Assembly (NCBI GenBank): GCA_000961805.1
Contig: LADV01000260.1
Span: 1-7,293 of the forward strand
DNA: 7,293 nt
Source of the DNA: Peptococcaceae bacterium BRH_c23
GTDB lineage: Bacteria > Bacillota_B > Desulfitobacteriia > Desulfitobacteriales > Desulfitobacteriaceae
Direction of reading: 5' to 3'
Shown here: positions 1 to 6,521 of the stretch, piece after piece
Numbering within the stretch: the stretch's first letter is position 1
Layout: the number at the start of each line of letters is the position of its first letter
The notes under the pieces: generated by a model
Seen by the model: only the letters and a program-made list of their open reading frames with translations
Told to the model about the DNA's origin: nothing
Database searches by the model: none
Translations under genes and position numbers: made by a program

Positions 1-729
1 ACGGCTGCTGAAATGACAAGATTCTGTATTATCACGGATGAAGCACGGCATATAAAAATGGCCATCGTTGATTGGCACGTAACTCCTAATGTCTCAATTA
101 ATGATCCCCTGTTAATGATGAAACAACCGCCAAGTTTAACCGCTGCCACCGGAATGGATGCACTCACCCATGCCGTAGAGGCGTATGTTTCCACGATCGC
201 CACACCAGTAACAGATTCAGCTGCCTTAATGGCTTTTAAATTAATCCCTAAATATCTACGTCGCGCCGTGGCGAATGGCGATGACTTCGAAGCACGTGAA
301 CAAATGGCTTATGCCCAATTATTAGCGGGTATGGCTTTTAATAACGCCAGTTTAGGTTATGTTCATGCAATGGCTCATCAATTAGGTGGATTCTATAATT
401 TACCTCATGGTGTATGTAACGCAATCCTTCTCCCTCACGTTTCACGCTTCAACATGATTGGCAATCTCGAACGTTTTGCAGAGATCGCTGTAGCGATGGG
501 TGAAAACATTGATGGACTTTCTACCAGAGATGCGGCAGAAAAATGCTTAACTGCAATCGCCACGCTGTCTGCTGATGTCGGAATTCCTTCCGGGCTAAAT
601 GCATTGAATGTAAAAGAAGAAGACTTACCTCTGATGGCTGGAAATGCGAAATTAGATGCTTGTCAATTCACTAATCCTCGCACCGCAACTCTTGAACAAG
701 TGATTCAAATCTATAAGAATGCTATGTAA
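1..729 (+). CDS. Iron-containing alcohol dehydrogenase, C-terminal part (5' end outside window)
   Basis: NAD(P)-linked, Fe(II)-dependent alcohol/aldehyde oxidoreductase of the group III family (YiaY / FucO / Zymomonas AdhB type), a cytoplasmic enzyme interconverting primary alcohols and aldehydes. The frame is open from base 1, before the first ATG at 13, and the residues ahead of it (TAAE) continue the family pattern [13 protein letters not shown], so this is a truncated gene and not one starting at 13. About 242 residues are present of a usual 380-390; the N-terminal nucleotide-binding part is missing. All four metal ligands known in the family are visible: Asp and His of GMDALTHA (codons at 157 and 169), the first His of VHAMAH (364), and His of LPHG (406). 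The overall pattern is closest to YiaY/AdhB-like enzymes from memory; substrate cannot be assigned. It ends with TAA, followed by a terminator at 782-810, so it is the last gene of its transcription unit. Confidence 0.93.
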   Translation, partial: TAAEMTRFCIITDEARHIKMAIVDWHVTPNVSINDPLLMMKQPPSLTAATGMDALTHAVEAYVSTIATPVTDSAALMAFKLIPKYLRRAVANGDDFEAREQMAYAQLLAGMAFNNASLGYVHAMAHQLGGFYNLPHGVCNAILLPHVSRFNMIGNLERFAEIAVAMGENIDGLSTRDAAEKCLTAIATLSADVGIPSGLNALNVKEEDLPLMAGNAKLDACQFTNPRTATLEQVIQIYKNAM

Positions 730-781
730 TCTAAAGTCATGTAAATTGAATGTAATTTAAATTAAATAAAAATTACGTTTT

Positions 782-810
782 AAAAAGTCCTAGGTTAACT
801 AGGGCTTTTT
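782..810 (+). terminator. Rho-independent terminator after the alcohol dehydrogenase
   Basis: A 12-bp stem (782-793 with 799-810, one G-T pair) closes a 5-nt loop GTTAA. The stem begins with A5 and ends with T5, so it can work in both directions. It lies 53 bases after the dehydrogenase stop codon. Confidence 0.88.
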
Positions 811-884
811 ATATTTAAATATTTTATATATTCAGAAGGGAAAAAGAGATAATTCGTCGAATCATCTATAATGTTGATAGTATA

Positions 885-913
885 TTGGGAATTAGTCCTA
901 ATTAAGGTATACG
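885..913 (+). promoter_or_regulatory. Possible promoter of the cytochrome gene, with small palindrome
   Basis: TTGGGA (885-890) and TATACG (908-913) are 17 bases apart, a moderate sigma-A-like match about 60 bases before the cytochrome start. The spacer carries an AATTAG-TC-CTAATT inverted repeat (890-903) that could be a small operator. A perfect TATAAT at 867-872 lacks a matching -35. Only the spacing and partial consensus support this call. Confidence 0.3.
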
Positions 914-972
914 ATATGATATTTACTAACTCAGGAATGGGAATTAATATCTAAAGAAGTTGAGGTGGGAAT

Positions 973-2595
973 ATGAGGAAATGGCTTGCGGCGATAATAA
1001 TTAGTCTGACCATGGTATTCGTATTAGGAATTGCGAGCCTCGCAATAGCAACCACTATAACGGAAGATAACCAATTGAGACCCTTGGATACGGACGTAGT
1101 CAGTAGTCCATCTGACCCAGCAACGGACACAGATAATGGCATTAATAACGTCAACCAAACTGGGAAGAATGTAAATACTAATGATGGTACCTCAGTTAAT
1201 GATGTAATCAAAGCGACTAACGACCCAACCGGAAAGCAAAGAACACACGGGGAGTATCAGAATAACACCAACTCTTGTGCAAGCTGTCATTCCCCGCATG
1301 GATCTTACAGCGACCGTTTACTGCACTATAATCCCAATGGTATTGCCACATTACCGATGAGAGACGATGATGCCGGTACCTATACCGGTATATCGAAAGC
1401 AGCAAATGGCGGTGTAAATGCACTAACCGGCGGTACAATGCTTAGAGATACAGTCCTTGCTGCCGCTCCCGCCGTACCCGTCATAGGAGACCCTGGCATT
1501 GTTACCCAAGCTGATTTAGATGCAGCGATACTTGCTTCGCCGGATTTTGTTGCCGTTGAAATGCTGGCCTCAGAGGTACCTTATTACGATGAGGCAACGG
1601 ATATGATTACGAATGGGATCAGTGCTACATATGCAACAGGCACGGACCATGTTGTAGTTGTTCTAAAAAAGATTACTCAAGGGGATCCTGTTCAAATAAA
1701 CTATGTAAAAGATTCCCAGCCGTGGATAAACGGTGGACAATATAACAATTCCTTGACGTTTAAGGTGAACTACACGGGATTCTATGATGGTGATCCTTTG
1801 AGTAAAGATAGTACCATTAATTCTCAGTTAAGGCTAGATGAAAAGCTGAAAGGGCAAGAGACGGCGTTTGATGGAATTACAATGAACTATCAACAAGGAT
1901 TCGCAAAGATCAACACTCCTGACAGTGCGGTGAATACCTTGGATAAAGAAGGCAACCAGGTTCTAACAAATACAGTTCCATTTGTGCTGAAAGGGGTAAC
2001 TTATGCAGCTGGGAGATACAGCTTTCTCGATGCTTCTGGAATAGCGCTTGAGGCTGAAGCTTGTTTAGATGATTCTGAAAGTGTTGTGTCAACAGAAAAT
2101 GCGCAGACTATTACAACACTAGTAGGAAGAAATGCAGATTTATCTCGTGCGATTGTCTTAGAATTAGCAATGGATCCGAGCGTATTTTGGTTTGGTGATC
2201 CAATATATGGTGTGAAGATAACAAAAGTAGATCCCGCTTCGTACGAAACTAATGGACTTGCTATCAGCACGTTCTGTGCCGCTTGTCACACGGACTATCT
2301 TGTTAAATCCGGTTCGCCAACGGGTGTCTGGTCTAAGAGATTTGGACACACCACGAACAACAACTCTTTAACTTGCTTAAAGTGCCACTTCGCACACGGT
2401 TCGGATGTAACAACAATATTAGATAGCGAAGATAGAGACATAACGAGAGTGGCAGAGGAACTCTTTGGGGGGCCTTCACCCCAAGCTACAATCGATGCAA
2501 CTGCTTATTTGTTAGATCAGAACCCATCTTCTGCCTTGAAACGCTACACGAACACCTCTGTCTGTCGAACGTGTCACGAGGATTACACTTACTAA
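973..2595 (+). CDS. Exported multihaem c-type cytochrome (four CXXCH sites), doubled-CXXCH type
   Basis: A 540-residue protein probably carrying electrons outside the membrane. Residues 1-27 form a typical signal peptide (MRKW, a hydrophobic stretch, then a small-residue region near ASLAIA). Residues 30-90 are an Asn/Asp/Thr-rich linker. Four covalent haem sites are visible: CASCH (102-106), CAACH (435-439), CLKCH (468-472) and CRTCH (531-535), the last only five residues from the C-terminus. Sites 1 and 3 share the longer pattern CxxCHxxHGS preceded by a His and an NN(T/N) segment, typical of doubled-CXXCH cytochromes, and the extra His residues are candidate distal ligands. About 330 residues without haem sites separate sites 1 and 2; that part looks beta-rich and I do not recognise it. 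The start is supported by GAGGTGG at 962-968. The gene stands alone between two terminators, so its redox partner is unknown. The cytochrome class is secure; its physiological role is not. Confidence 0.85.
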   Translation: MRKWLAAIIISLTMVFVLGIASLAIATTITEDNQLRPLDTDVVSSPSDPATDTDNGINNVNQTGKNVNTNDGTSVNDVIKATNDPTGKQRTHGEYQNNTNSCASCHSPHGSYSDRLLHYNPNGIATLPMRDDDAGTYTGISKAANGGVNALTGGTMLRDTVLAAAPAVPVIGDPGIVTQADLDAAILASPDFVAVEMLASEVPYYDEATDMITNGISATYATGTDHVVVVLKKITQGDPVQINYVKDSQPWINGGQYNNSLTFKVNYTGFYDGDPLSKDSTINSQLRLDEKLKGQETAFDGITMNYQQGFAKINTPDSAVNTLDKEGNQVLTNTVPFVLKGVTYAAGRYSFLDASGIALEAEACLDDSESVVSTENAQTITTLVGRNADLSRAIVLELAMDPSVFWFGDPIYGVKITKVDPASYETNGLAISTFCAACHTDYLVKSGSPTGVWSKRFGHTTNNNSLTCLKCHFAHGSDVTTILDSEDRDITRVAEELFGGPSPQATIDATAYLLDQNPSSALKRYTNTSVCRTCHEDYTY

Positions 2596-2600
2596 GTTGA

Positions 2601-2650
2601 AAAAAAGGCAGTAACAAAAAAATATCCTGTTTGTTACTGCCTCTTTTTGT
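2601..2650 (+). terminator. Rho-independent terminator after the cytochrome gene
   Basis: A perfect 12-bp stem (GGCAGTAACAAA at 2607-2618 with its complement at 2630-2641) encloses an 11-nt loop. It is preceded by an A-run and followed by TCTTTTTG. It starts 6 bases after the stop codon at 2593-2595. Confidence 0.92.
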
Positions 2651-2667
2651 TCGAGAACTCCAAATTC

Positions 2668-2706
2668 AAGGAATATTCCCCGTTTCGTAGGCGAATATTC
2701 TTTTTT
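2668..2706 (+). terminator. Second hairpin with T-run, possible backup terminator
   Basis: Two copies of the self-complementary octamer GAATATTC (2671-2678 and 2693-2700) can pair across a 14-nt loop. The second is followed directly by TTTTTT. The stem is AT-rich and weaker than the one just upstream, so a backup terminator or a protein-binding double palindrome are both possible. Confidence 0.5.
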
Positions 2707-2753
2707 GGGGGATAAGCGTACCACCGCCCGAAATAAAACTAGTTTCGTTTCGC

Positions 2754-2792
2754 TTTCTTTATCTTTTATATCAAAAAGGAAGTATAAAGAAA
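2754..2792. repeat. AT-rich imperfect inverted repeat
   Basis: TTTCTTTAT (2754-2762) pairs perfectly with ATAAAGAAA (2784-2792), and an inner CTTTT (2763-2767) with AAAAG (2774-2778), leaving a 5-nt bulge. It lies in the convergent gap between the cytochrome gene and tupC. No function can be assigned. Confidence 0.4.
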
Positions 2793-2800
2793 TATAAATT

Positions 2801-2832
2801 AGGGGTGCCAGAGGGCACCCCTTTGTTTGTTT
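2801..2832. terminator. GC-rich terminator between the convergent cytochrome and tupC genes
   Basis: A 9-bp stem AGGGGTGCC (2801-2809) with GGCACCCCT (2814-2822) closes a 4-nt AGAG loop. It begins 16 bases beyond the tupC stop and so should end the tup transcript on the minus strand, where the following sequence is only moderately T-rich (AATTTATATTT). The better T-tract, TTTGTTTGTTT, lies on the plus-strand side, so it should also stop read-through from the cytochrome side. Confidence 0.8.
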
Positions 2833-2837
2833 ACTTC

Positions 2838-3554
2838 TTATGAGGCAAAGTGCGCGAGAAAACGGGCGACATCTCCTTGTGGGGGATTCCTGAGTAGTTC
2901 GTTCGGAGAGCCTTCCGCTGTGACTTGCCCATTGAGTAGAATCAAGGCTCGGCTGGCCAAATGCGCAATATCCTTAAAATCATGGCTGACTAAGACGGTC
3001 GTTGTTTGTGTGGTTTTAAAAACTTTGGCTAGATCGACACGAAGTCCCTCTTTGGTGGGGGCATCAAGGGCTGAAAAAGGCTCGTCTAAAAATAGAACGT
3101 CCGGCTCAATGGCAAAGGCCCGAGCTAAACTAACACGTTGGGCTTCTCCTCCAGAAAGTGACCGTGCCGCCTGTTTTGAAAGATGGATTACTCCAAACTG
3201 CTCCAGCCAATAGTCCACTCGTTCCTTAATGGTTCCTTTAGAGAGACCCCGAATTTTTAATCCAATGGCAACATTGTCAAAAACACGCGTATTCAATAAG
3301 AGGGATTCCTGAAAAACAATGGCGATTTTCCGGCGAATAGCAAGCGGGACGTTTTTTGGTATGGATTGGCCTTGAAAATAGAGCCTTCCAGAAGTTGGAG
3401 TCTCTAAAAACGCTAGGATTTTTAGCAAACTGCTTTTTCCAGATCCATTCGGACCGATCAGGCCGACGCATTCCCCTCGTAACAAATGAAAATCAATCGT
3501 TTGCAGAATTGTTTTATGTTCCTGCTTCCAGGTAATCTCCTGAGCTTCGAGCAC
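2838..3554 (-). CDS. tupC: Tungstate ABC transporter ATP-binding protein TupC
   Basis: A 238-residue cytoplasmic ATPase that powers tungstate import through TupB. All ABC motifs are present in order: Walker A GPNGSGKS (34-41), Q-loop Gln82 in VFQE, signature LSGGE (133-137), Walker B LFLDEP with Asp157/Glu158, D-loop SALD (161-164) and switch His191 in SHD. There is no C-terminal TOBE-type regulatory domain, unlike ModC or WtpC; this short form is usual for TupC. The start is GTG at 3554-3552, one base after the tupB stop. A strong AAGGAGG site at 3563-3569, inside the end of tupB, sits 8 bases away, which indicates tight co-transcription. The tungstate assignment comes from the adjacent tupA and tupB, since the ATPase alone is not diagnostic. 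Confidence 0.92.
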   Translation of the reverse strand: MLEAQEITWKQEHKTILQTIDFHLLRGECVGLIGPNGSGKSSLLKILAFLETPTSGRLYFQGQSIPKNVPLAIRRKIAIVFQESLLLNTRVFDNVAIGLKIRGLSKGTIKERVDYWLEQFGVIHLSKQAARSLSGGEAQRVSLARAFAIEPDVLFLDEPFSALDAPTKEGLRVDLAKVFKTTQTTTVLVSHDFKDIAHLASRALILLNGQVTAEGSPNELLRNPPQGDVARFLAHFAS

Positions 3555-3555
3555 C

Positions 3556-4257
3556 TTAGGGGCCTCCTTGCTGTTTCTGTTGAAGTAGGGTTAAGCCTAA
3601 AGTAGCTCCATAGGCTAGTAAACATAAGATAATACTTAAGGCAATGGCAATGTCGAAGTTGCCTTTAGAAACTTCTAGGACAGTGGCAGTTGTTAGAACA
3701 CGAGTCTGGCCATGAATGTTTCCCCCTACCGCCATGGATGCCCCAATCTCAGAAACGACTGCCCCAAAACCGGCAATAATTGCGGCAAAGAGTGAAAAAC
3801 GGACTTCCTTAAGCAGCAACCAAGTATACTGGAGTCGGGTTGCCCCCAGCGCCCGGATTTGGAGCCTAAGTTTGGGGTTAGTTTGTTGAAGAGCGGCACA
3901 GGTTAAGGCGGCAATAATGGGAGAGGCAATGATCGCCTGGGCGATGATGATGGCTGTTGGGGTATACATGATATTTAAAAATCCAAAAGGGCCAGATCTC
4001 CACAGGAAAATTGAGACCCATAATCCAACGACCACAGGAGGCAAGCCCATTCCGGTATTAACAATACTTAAAACAAAACGTCGCCCTGGAAAGGGTTTTA
4101 GAGCTAGGAGTGTGCCAAATGGAATCCCGATAAAAAGGCTAATCAACGTTCCGGTACCGGATATTTTAAGGGTAAGGAGGGTGATTTCGATCACTTCGGG
4201 ATCCCCTGTTAGCAGGAGGTGAATGGCTGCTTGGATTCCTTCCCAGATCATTTCCAT
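3556..4257 (-). CDS. tupB: Tungstate ABC transporter permease TupB
   Basis: A 233-residue inner-membrane permease forming the channel for tungstate. About five hydrophobic segments can be read at roughly 23-53, 61-86, 98-123, 155-180 and 200-226. The EAA-type loop that contacts the ATPase is RALGATRLQYTWLLLKEV (135-152), followed by FGAVVSEIGASMAVGGNI (164-181), a pattern characteristic of TupB-type permeases. The chosen ATG (4257-4255) is 12 bases from a strong AAGGGAGG site at 4270-4277; an ATG two codons inside would be 18 bases away. It lies 36 bases after tupA and 1 base before tupC, as expected for a single operon. Related molybdate permeases (ModB/WtpB) are the alternative, but the neighbouring TupA decides for tungstate. 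Confidence 0.92.
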   Translation of the reverse strand: MEMIWEGIQAAIHLLLTGDPEVIEITLLTLKISGTGTLISLFIGIPFGTLLALKPFPGRRFVLSIVNTGMGLPPVVVGLWVSIFLWRSGPFGFLNIMYTPTAIIIAQAIIASPIIAALTCAALQQTNPKLRLQIRALGATRLQYTWLLLKEVRFSLFAAIIAGFGAVVSEIGASMAVGGNIHGQTRVLTTATVLEVSKGNFDIAIALSIILCLLAYGATLGLTLLQQKQQGGP

Positions 4258-4293
4258 GTAGTAACATTTCCTCCCTTACGTGAGTTCGGTGGT

Positions 4294-5211
4294 TTACTTG
4301 CCGAGATCCTCCATCTTTTTGCCAGCATCAGGGAAGAAGAGGGCCTGACCGAATTTGTCTTTCCCAAAGGTTCCGATTTGGGTCTGGGTATCTTGACTCG
4401 TCATAAAATCGACAAAGGCTTTAGCTCCATCAGCATTAACTTTAGGGAACTTTTCAGGGTTAACTTGCATGACATGATAAATATTTAAGAGAGAAGCATC
4501 TCCCTGAAGAACGATTTCAAGTTTTAAGTTTTTCTGAGTCGCCAGGTAGGTTGCACGATCTGTTAAAGTATATCCCTGTTTCTCAGAGGTCACGGTAAGT
4601 GTTTGCCCCATGCCTTGACCGGTTGCTTGATATTTATCCCCAGATGGTTTGAGGTTGGCCTTCGTCCAGAGGGCTTTTTCCATTTTGTCAGTTCCAGAAT
4701 CATCTCCACGGGAGACAAAGATGGAGGGACTTGCTGAAATTGCCTTTAAAGCGTCTACGGTTGTTTTTGTCTCTTTTACTTTAGCGGGATCGGAGGCAGG
4801 TCCTACAATGACGAAATCGTTGTGCATCACAAGTTGATAGTTGATGGCTGTCTTATTATCGACTAATTTTTTTTCTGAGGAAGGTGCATGCACCAGTAAA
4901 ACGTCAGCGTCGCCTTTTTCTCCCATGGCTAAAGCAGCCCCTGTTCCGACCGCTATTGTTTTGACCTTATATCCCGTTTTTTTCTCGAAATCGGGTATGA
5001 GAAAATCTAGTAAGCCGCTGTCTTGCGTACTTGTGGTGGTCGCCAAAATAATGTCGGGTCTTGCAGGTTTGGGGATTTCAGTCGTTTGTGGTGCTGGAGT
5101 TGCTGGGGGTGTTGGGGTTGCGGCTGTTCCACACCCGACGACGATCACCATGATGGCAATCATTAGTAGCGCGAAACCAGAATTAAGGCGAAGTCTGAGA
5201 TTGTTTTTCAT
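4294..5211 (-). CDS. tupA: Tungstate-binding lipoprotein TupA
   Basis: A 305-residue extracytoplasmic binding protein that captures tungstate for TupBC. Residues 1-26 are a lipoprotein signal with lipobox VVGC; Cys27 is the lipidation site that would anchor it to the outer face of the membrane. A Thr/Pro/Ala-rich tether (29-52) follows. The diagnostic TupA motif TTTSTQDSGLL lies at 58-68, followed by VGTGAAL (88-94) and GDADVLLVHAP (100-110). FVSRGDDSGTDK (165-176) contains an Arg that is conserved in the family and implicated in oxyanion binding. The ATG at 5211-5209 is 10 bases from AGGAGG (5222-5227). It is the first gene of tupABC. Molybdate binding cannot be excluded by sequence, but TupA-type proteins studied so far are highly tungstate-selective. 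Confidence 0.94.
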   Translation of the reverse strand: MKNNLRLRLNSGFALLMIAIMVIVVGCGTAATPTPPATPAPQTTEIPKPARPDIILATTTSTQDSGLLDFLIPDFEKKTGYKVKTIAVGTGAALAMGEKGDADVLLVHAPSSEKKLVDNKTAINYQLVMHNDFVIVGPASDPAKVKETKTTVDALKAISASPSIFVSRGDDSGTDKMEKALWTKANLKPSGDKYQATGQGMGQTLTVTSEKQGYTLTDRATYLATQKNLKLEIVLQGDASLLNIYHVMQVNPEKFPKVNADGAKAFVDFMTSQDTQTQIGTFGKDKFGQALFFPDAGKKMEDLGK

Positions 5212-5235
5212 TTTCTTTATTCCTCCTAATAATAT

Positions 5236-5541
5236 GTTTTTTTAGCGCCGCTCCATGCCATCTTTGCACCAGGCATCAGTCAATCCATGGACAATTCGCT
5301 CCGGAGCTTCGGTGAGCGTGAATGCAAGTCAAGGAATGCAAGTCGAGAACCGTCCCCATACTTGCCATACTTGCATCAAAGCCGGCAAAGCGTATTTGCG
5401 TCAATAACGCAAACAGCACCTTGGGATTCTAGGTCGTTCCACCCTCCGACGACCCAAGCCAGAGGAAGTTTCTTAGCTTAGAGAGCACGGAGAGAGGGAT
5501 TGCGTACGTAGGATGTGCGAACGAGCCTAAGACACTTCCTC
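5236..5541. repeat. Repeat-rich non-coding spacer between the regulator and tupA (possible REP/MITE-like remnant)
   Basis: This 338-bp gap (5212-5549) has no credible gene but is dense in repeats. GAATGCAAGTC occurs twice (5320-5330, 5334-5344) and CATACTTGC twice in tandem (5357-5365, 5366-5374). The two sets share GCAAGT in opposite orientation, so ATGCAAGT (5336-5343) pairs with ACTTGCAT (5369-5376). Between them lies GAGAACCGTCCCC (5345-5357), which resembles from memory a motif common in REP-like repeats of Clostridia. Further hairpins are CGCTC/GAGCG (5297-5301/5314-5318), TTTGCGT/ACGCAAA (5395-5401/5407-5413) and CTTGGG/CCCAAG (5420-5425/5453-5458). Base composition is more GC-rich than the neighbouring intergenic DNA. 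An inserted non-autonomous element is my inference; a structured leader RNA for tupA is the alternative. Confidence 0.45.
5462..5541. repeat. 15-bp inverted repeat, 14 of 15 matching
   Basis: The arm at 5462-5476 (GAGGAAGTTTCTTAG) and the arm at 5527-5541 are reverse complements except for one base, 50 bases apart. They lie just after the regulator stop codon, which is read on the minus strand and ends at 5550. The right arm could mark the end of an inserted element. A long stem in the regulator transcript is also possible, but no T-run follows it, so it does not look like a standard terminator. Confidence 0.55.
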
Positions 5542-5549
5542 CCATTCAT

Positions 5550-6464
5550 CTAAGTATTTAAGAAGATTTTTCCTGTCAGGGACGTATCATACCCCTGATG
5601 TTGATGGATGGCTTGGAGGAATCCTGGAGATTTAAGAACATCGACGAGTTGTTTCCAGATAGGGGTTTTGGAAGTTTTGCCCAAACAAACGAGATCATAG
5701 CGTTCTTGGAAGAGGGGGATAAAATCAAGACCGAGTCGTTGAGCCTCGGCCTTTACTCCGACGCCGACATCAGCTTGTCCATTGGCTACGCGACACGCGA
5801 CTCCAGAGTGAGTGCTTTCTTCATGTTCATAGCCCAGAATACAACCTGGAGAAATCTTAGCCCCTCGAAGGTAAGCATCGAGGCGCAGACGGGTCCCTGA
5901 GCCTTTTTGGCGGTTTATAAAATGCAAACCTTCTAACGTAATATCTTCCCAAGAATGCAATTGAAGTGGATTACCGGGTGCTACGATAAAGCCCTGTTCT
6001 CGTTGAACTAGGTTGACCATACAAACGGATTCTCCAGGGATCACATGTTTAACGAAGGAAGTATTATAGTCTTGTGAGACATCATCCCATAGATGTATAC
6101 CAGAAATATCCGACTCCCGACGATAAAGGGAAATAAGTCCATCCATACTTCCCTTGAAAGAAAGCGATGACTGGACAGGAATGGGAGCGTGGCTGAGAAA
6201 CTCGAAGAGTAGTTCAACAATCGGATCATGGCTTCCTATAAAACGAATCATCGGCAATTCGGGGGGATTGGGGGACATAACGGATTGTGTTGCGTTGTGA
6301 CTACTAGTTCCATGCAGATATTGCTCCAGAACAGACGGATTAATTCGAAGTTGACGGCCAATGTGGTGTGCTGGGATCTCGCCGCGTTTAACAAGTTCAT
6401 AAAGAGTATATTTAGAAACTTTAAGAATTTTAGCTGCTTCCGCTGCAGTTAAGGTATTACTCAA
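5550..6464 (-). CDS. Transcriptional regulator: excisionase/MerR-like HTH plus molybdate/tungstate-binding (PBP-like) domain
   Basis: A one-component regulator that very probably senses cytoplasmic tungstate or molybdate and controls the adjacent tupABC and itself. Numbering is from the upstream ATG (6479). The N-terminus has an HTH_17/excisionase-like domain (about 10-56: TAAEAAKILKVSKYTLYELV, then GRQLRINPSVLEQYL). A PBP-like domain of the COG1910 / PF12727 type runs from about 75 to the end, with GSMDGLISL, SDISGIHLWDD, INRQKGSGTRLRLDAYL and VANGQADVGVG. No signal peptide is present, so this binding-protein fold is cytoplasmic and serves as the sensor. I prefer the TTG at 6464-6462 over the ATG at 6479. 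GGGGGTG (6477-6471) is 6 bases before the TTG, and the predicted promoter would leave only about 7 bases of leader before the ATG. The longer form (309 residues) remains possible. It is transcribed in the same direction as tupABC, across a 338-bp gap. Confidence 0.88.
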   Translation of the reverse strand: MSNTLTAAEAAKILKVSKYTLYELVKRGEIPAHHIGRQLRINPSVLEQYLHGTSSHNATQSVMSPNPPELPMIRFIGSHDPIVELLFEFLSHAPIPVQSSLSFKGSMDGLISLYRRESDISGIHLWDDVSQDYNTSFVKHVIPGESVCMVNLVQREQGFIVAPGNPLQLHSWEDITLEGLHFINRQKGSGTRLRLDAYLRGAKISPGCILGYEHEESTHSGVACRVANGQADVGVGVKAEAQRLGLDFIPLFQERYDLVCLGKTSKTPIWKQLVDVLKSPGFLQAIHQHQGYDTSLTGKIFLNT

Positions 6465-6470
6465 AATAAT

Positions 6471-6477
6471 CACCCCC
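6471..6477 (-). promoter_or_regulatory. Ribosome binding site deciding the regulator start
   Basis: On the minus strand GGGGGTGAT matches the anti-Shine-Dalgarno complement with one mismatch. It stands 6 bases before the TTG at 6464. The ATG at 6479 overlaps this site and has only AGGA at very short distance, so this site argues for translation from the TTG. Confidence 0.55.
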
Positions 6478-6492
6478 ATTCTTCCTATTCAA

Positions 6493-6521
6493 AGTGTAAT
6501 TTAGTTAGATTACAAAGTCAA
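6493..6521 (-). promoter_or_regulatory. Regulator promoter (TTGACT-17-TACACT)
   Basis: On the minus strand the -35 hexamer TTGACT (6521-6516) and the -10 hexamer TACACT (6498-6493) are exactly 17 bases apart. Transcription would start near 6486, about 20 bases before the TTG start. The spacer is largely filled by a palindrome, which suggests regulation by a repressor. Confidence 0.6.
6495..6514. promoter_or_regulatory. Operator-like 20-bp palindrome in the regulator promoter
   Basis: TGTAAT (6495-6500) and ATTACA (6509-6514) are perfect inverted arms around an 8-bp centre that is itself partly symmetric (TA steps mirrored). Positions 6495-6498 overlap the -10 hexamer and the rest fills the spacer. 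A dimeric repressor bound here would block RNA polymerase. The most likely ligand is the regulator itself, which is an inference. I see no second copy before tupA. Confidence 0.5.

Noticed and set aside
867..872. Perfect TATAAT as the cytochrome promoter -10
   Set aside because: No -35-like hexamer is found 16-18 bases upstream and there is no extended -10 TG, so it is probably chance in AT-rich DNA.
951..1438. Minus-strand frames of 86 and 73 residues opposite the cytochrome start
   Set aside because: They overlap the signal peptide and first haem region of a well-supported gene and lack ribosome sites or recognisable content.
2827..3213. 128-residue plus-strand frame
   Set aside because: It lies antisense to tupC, whose ABC motifs are complete on the minus strand; the translation shows no motif.
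4841..5245. 134-residue plus-strand frame
   Set aside because: It is antisense to the N-terminal half of tupA; its hydrophobic stretches mirror the TupA signal region and Pro-rich tether.
5320..5374. Short CRISPR-like array
   Set aside because: Repeats are only 9-11 bases, two copies each, with spacers of 0-3 bases; there is no array structure and no cas gene.
5287..5481. 64-residue open frame on the plus strand in the regulator-tupA gap
   Set aside because: No ribosome binding site precedes it, it covers the direct and inverted repeats, its composition is Ser/Pro/Arg-rich without recognisable motifs, and it opposes the operon direction. It is more likely a chance frame within a repeat.
5212..5549. 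Molybdenum/tungsten cofactor riboswitch upstream of tupA
   Set aside because: I looked on the minus strand for the conserved GC-rich helices and GNRA/receptor pattern of the Moco RNA and could not match them. The hairpins present are explained by repeats. A covariance-model search would settle it.
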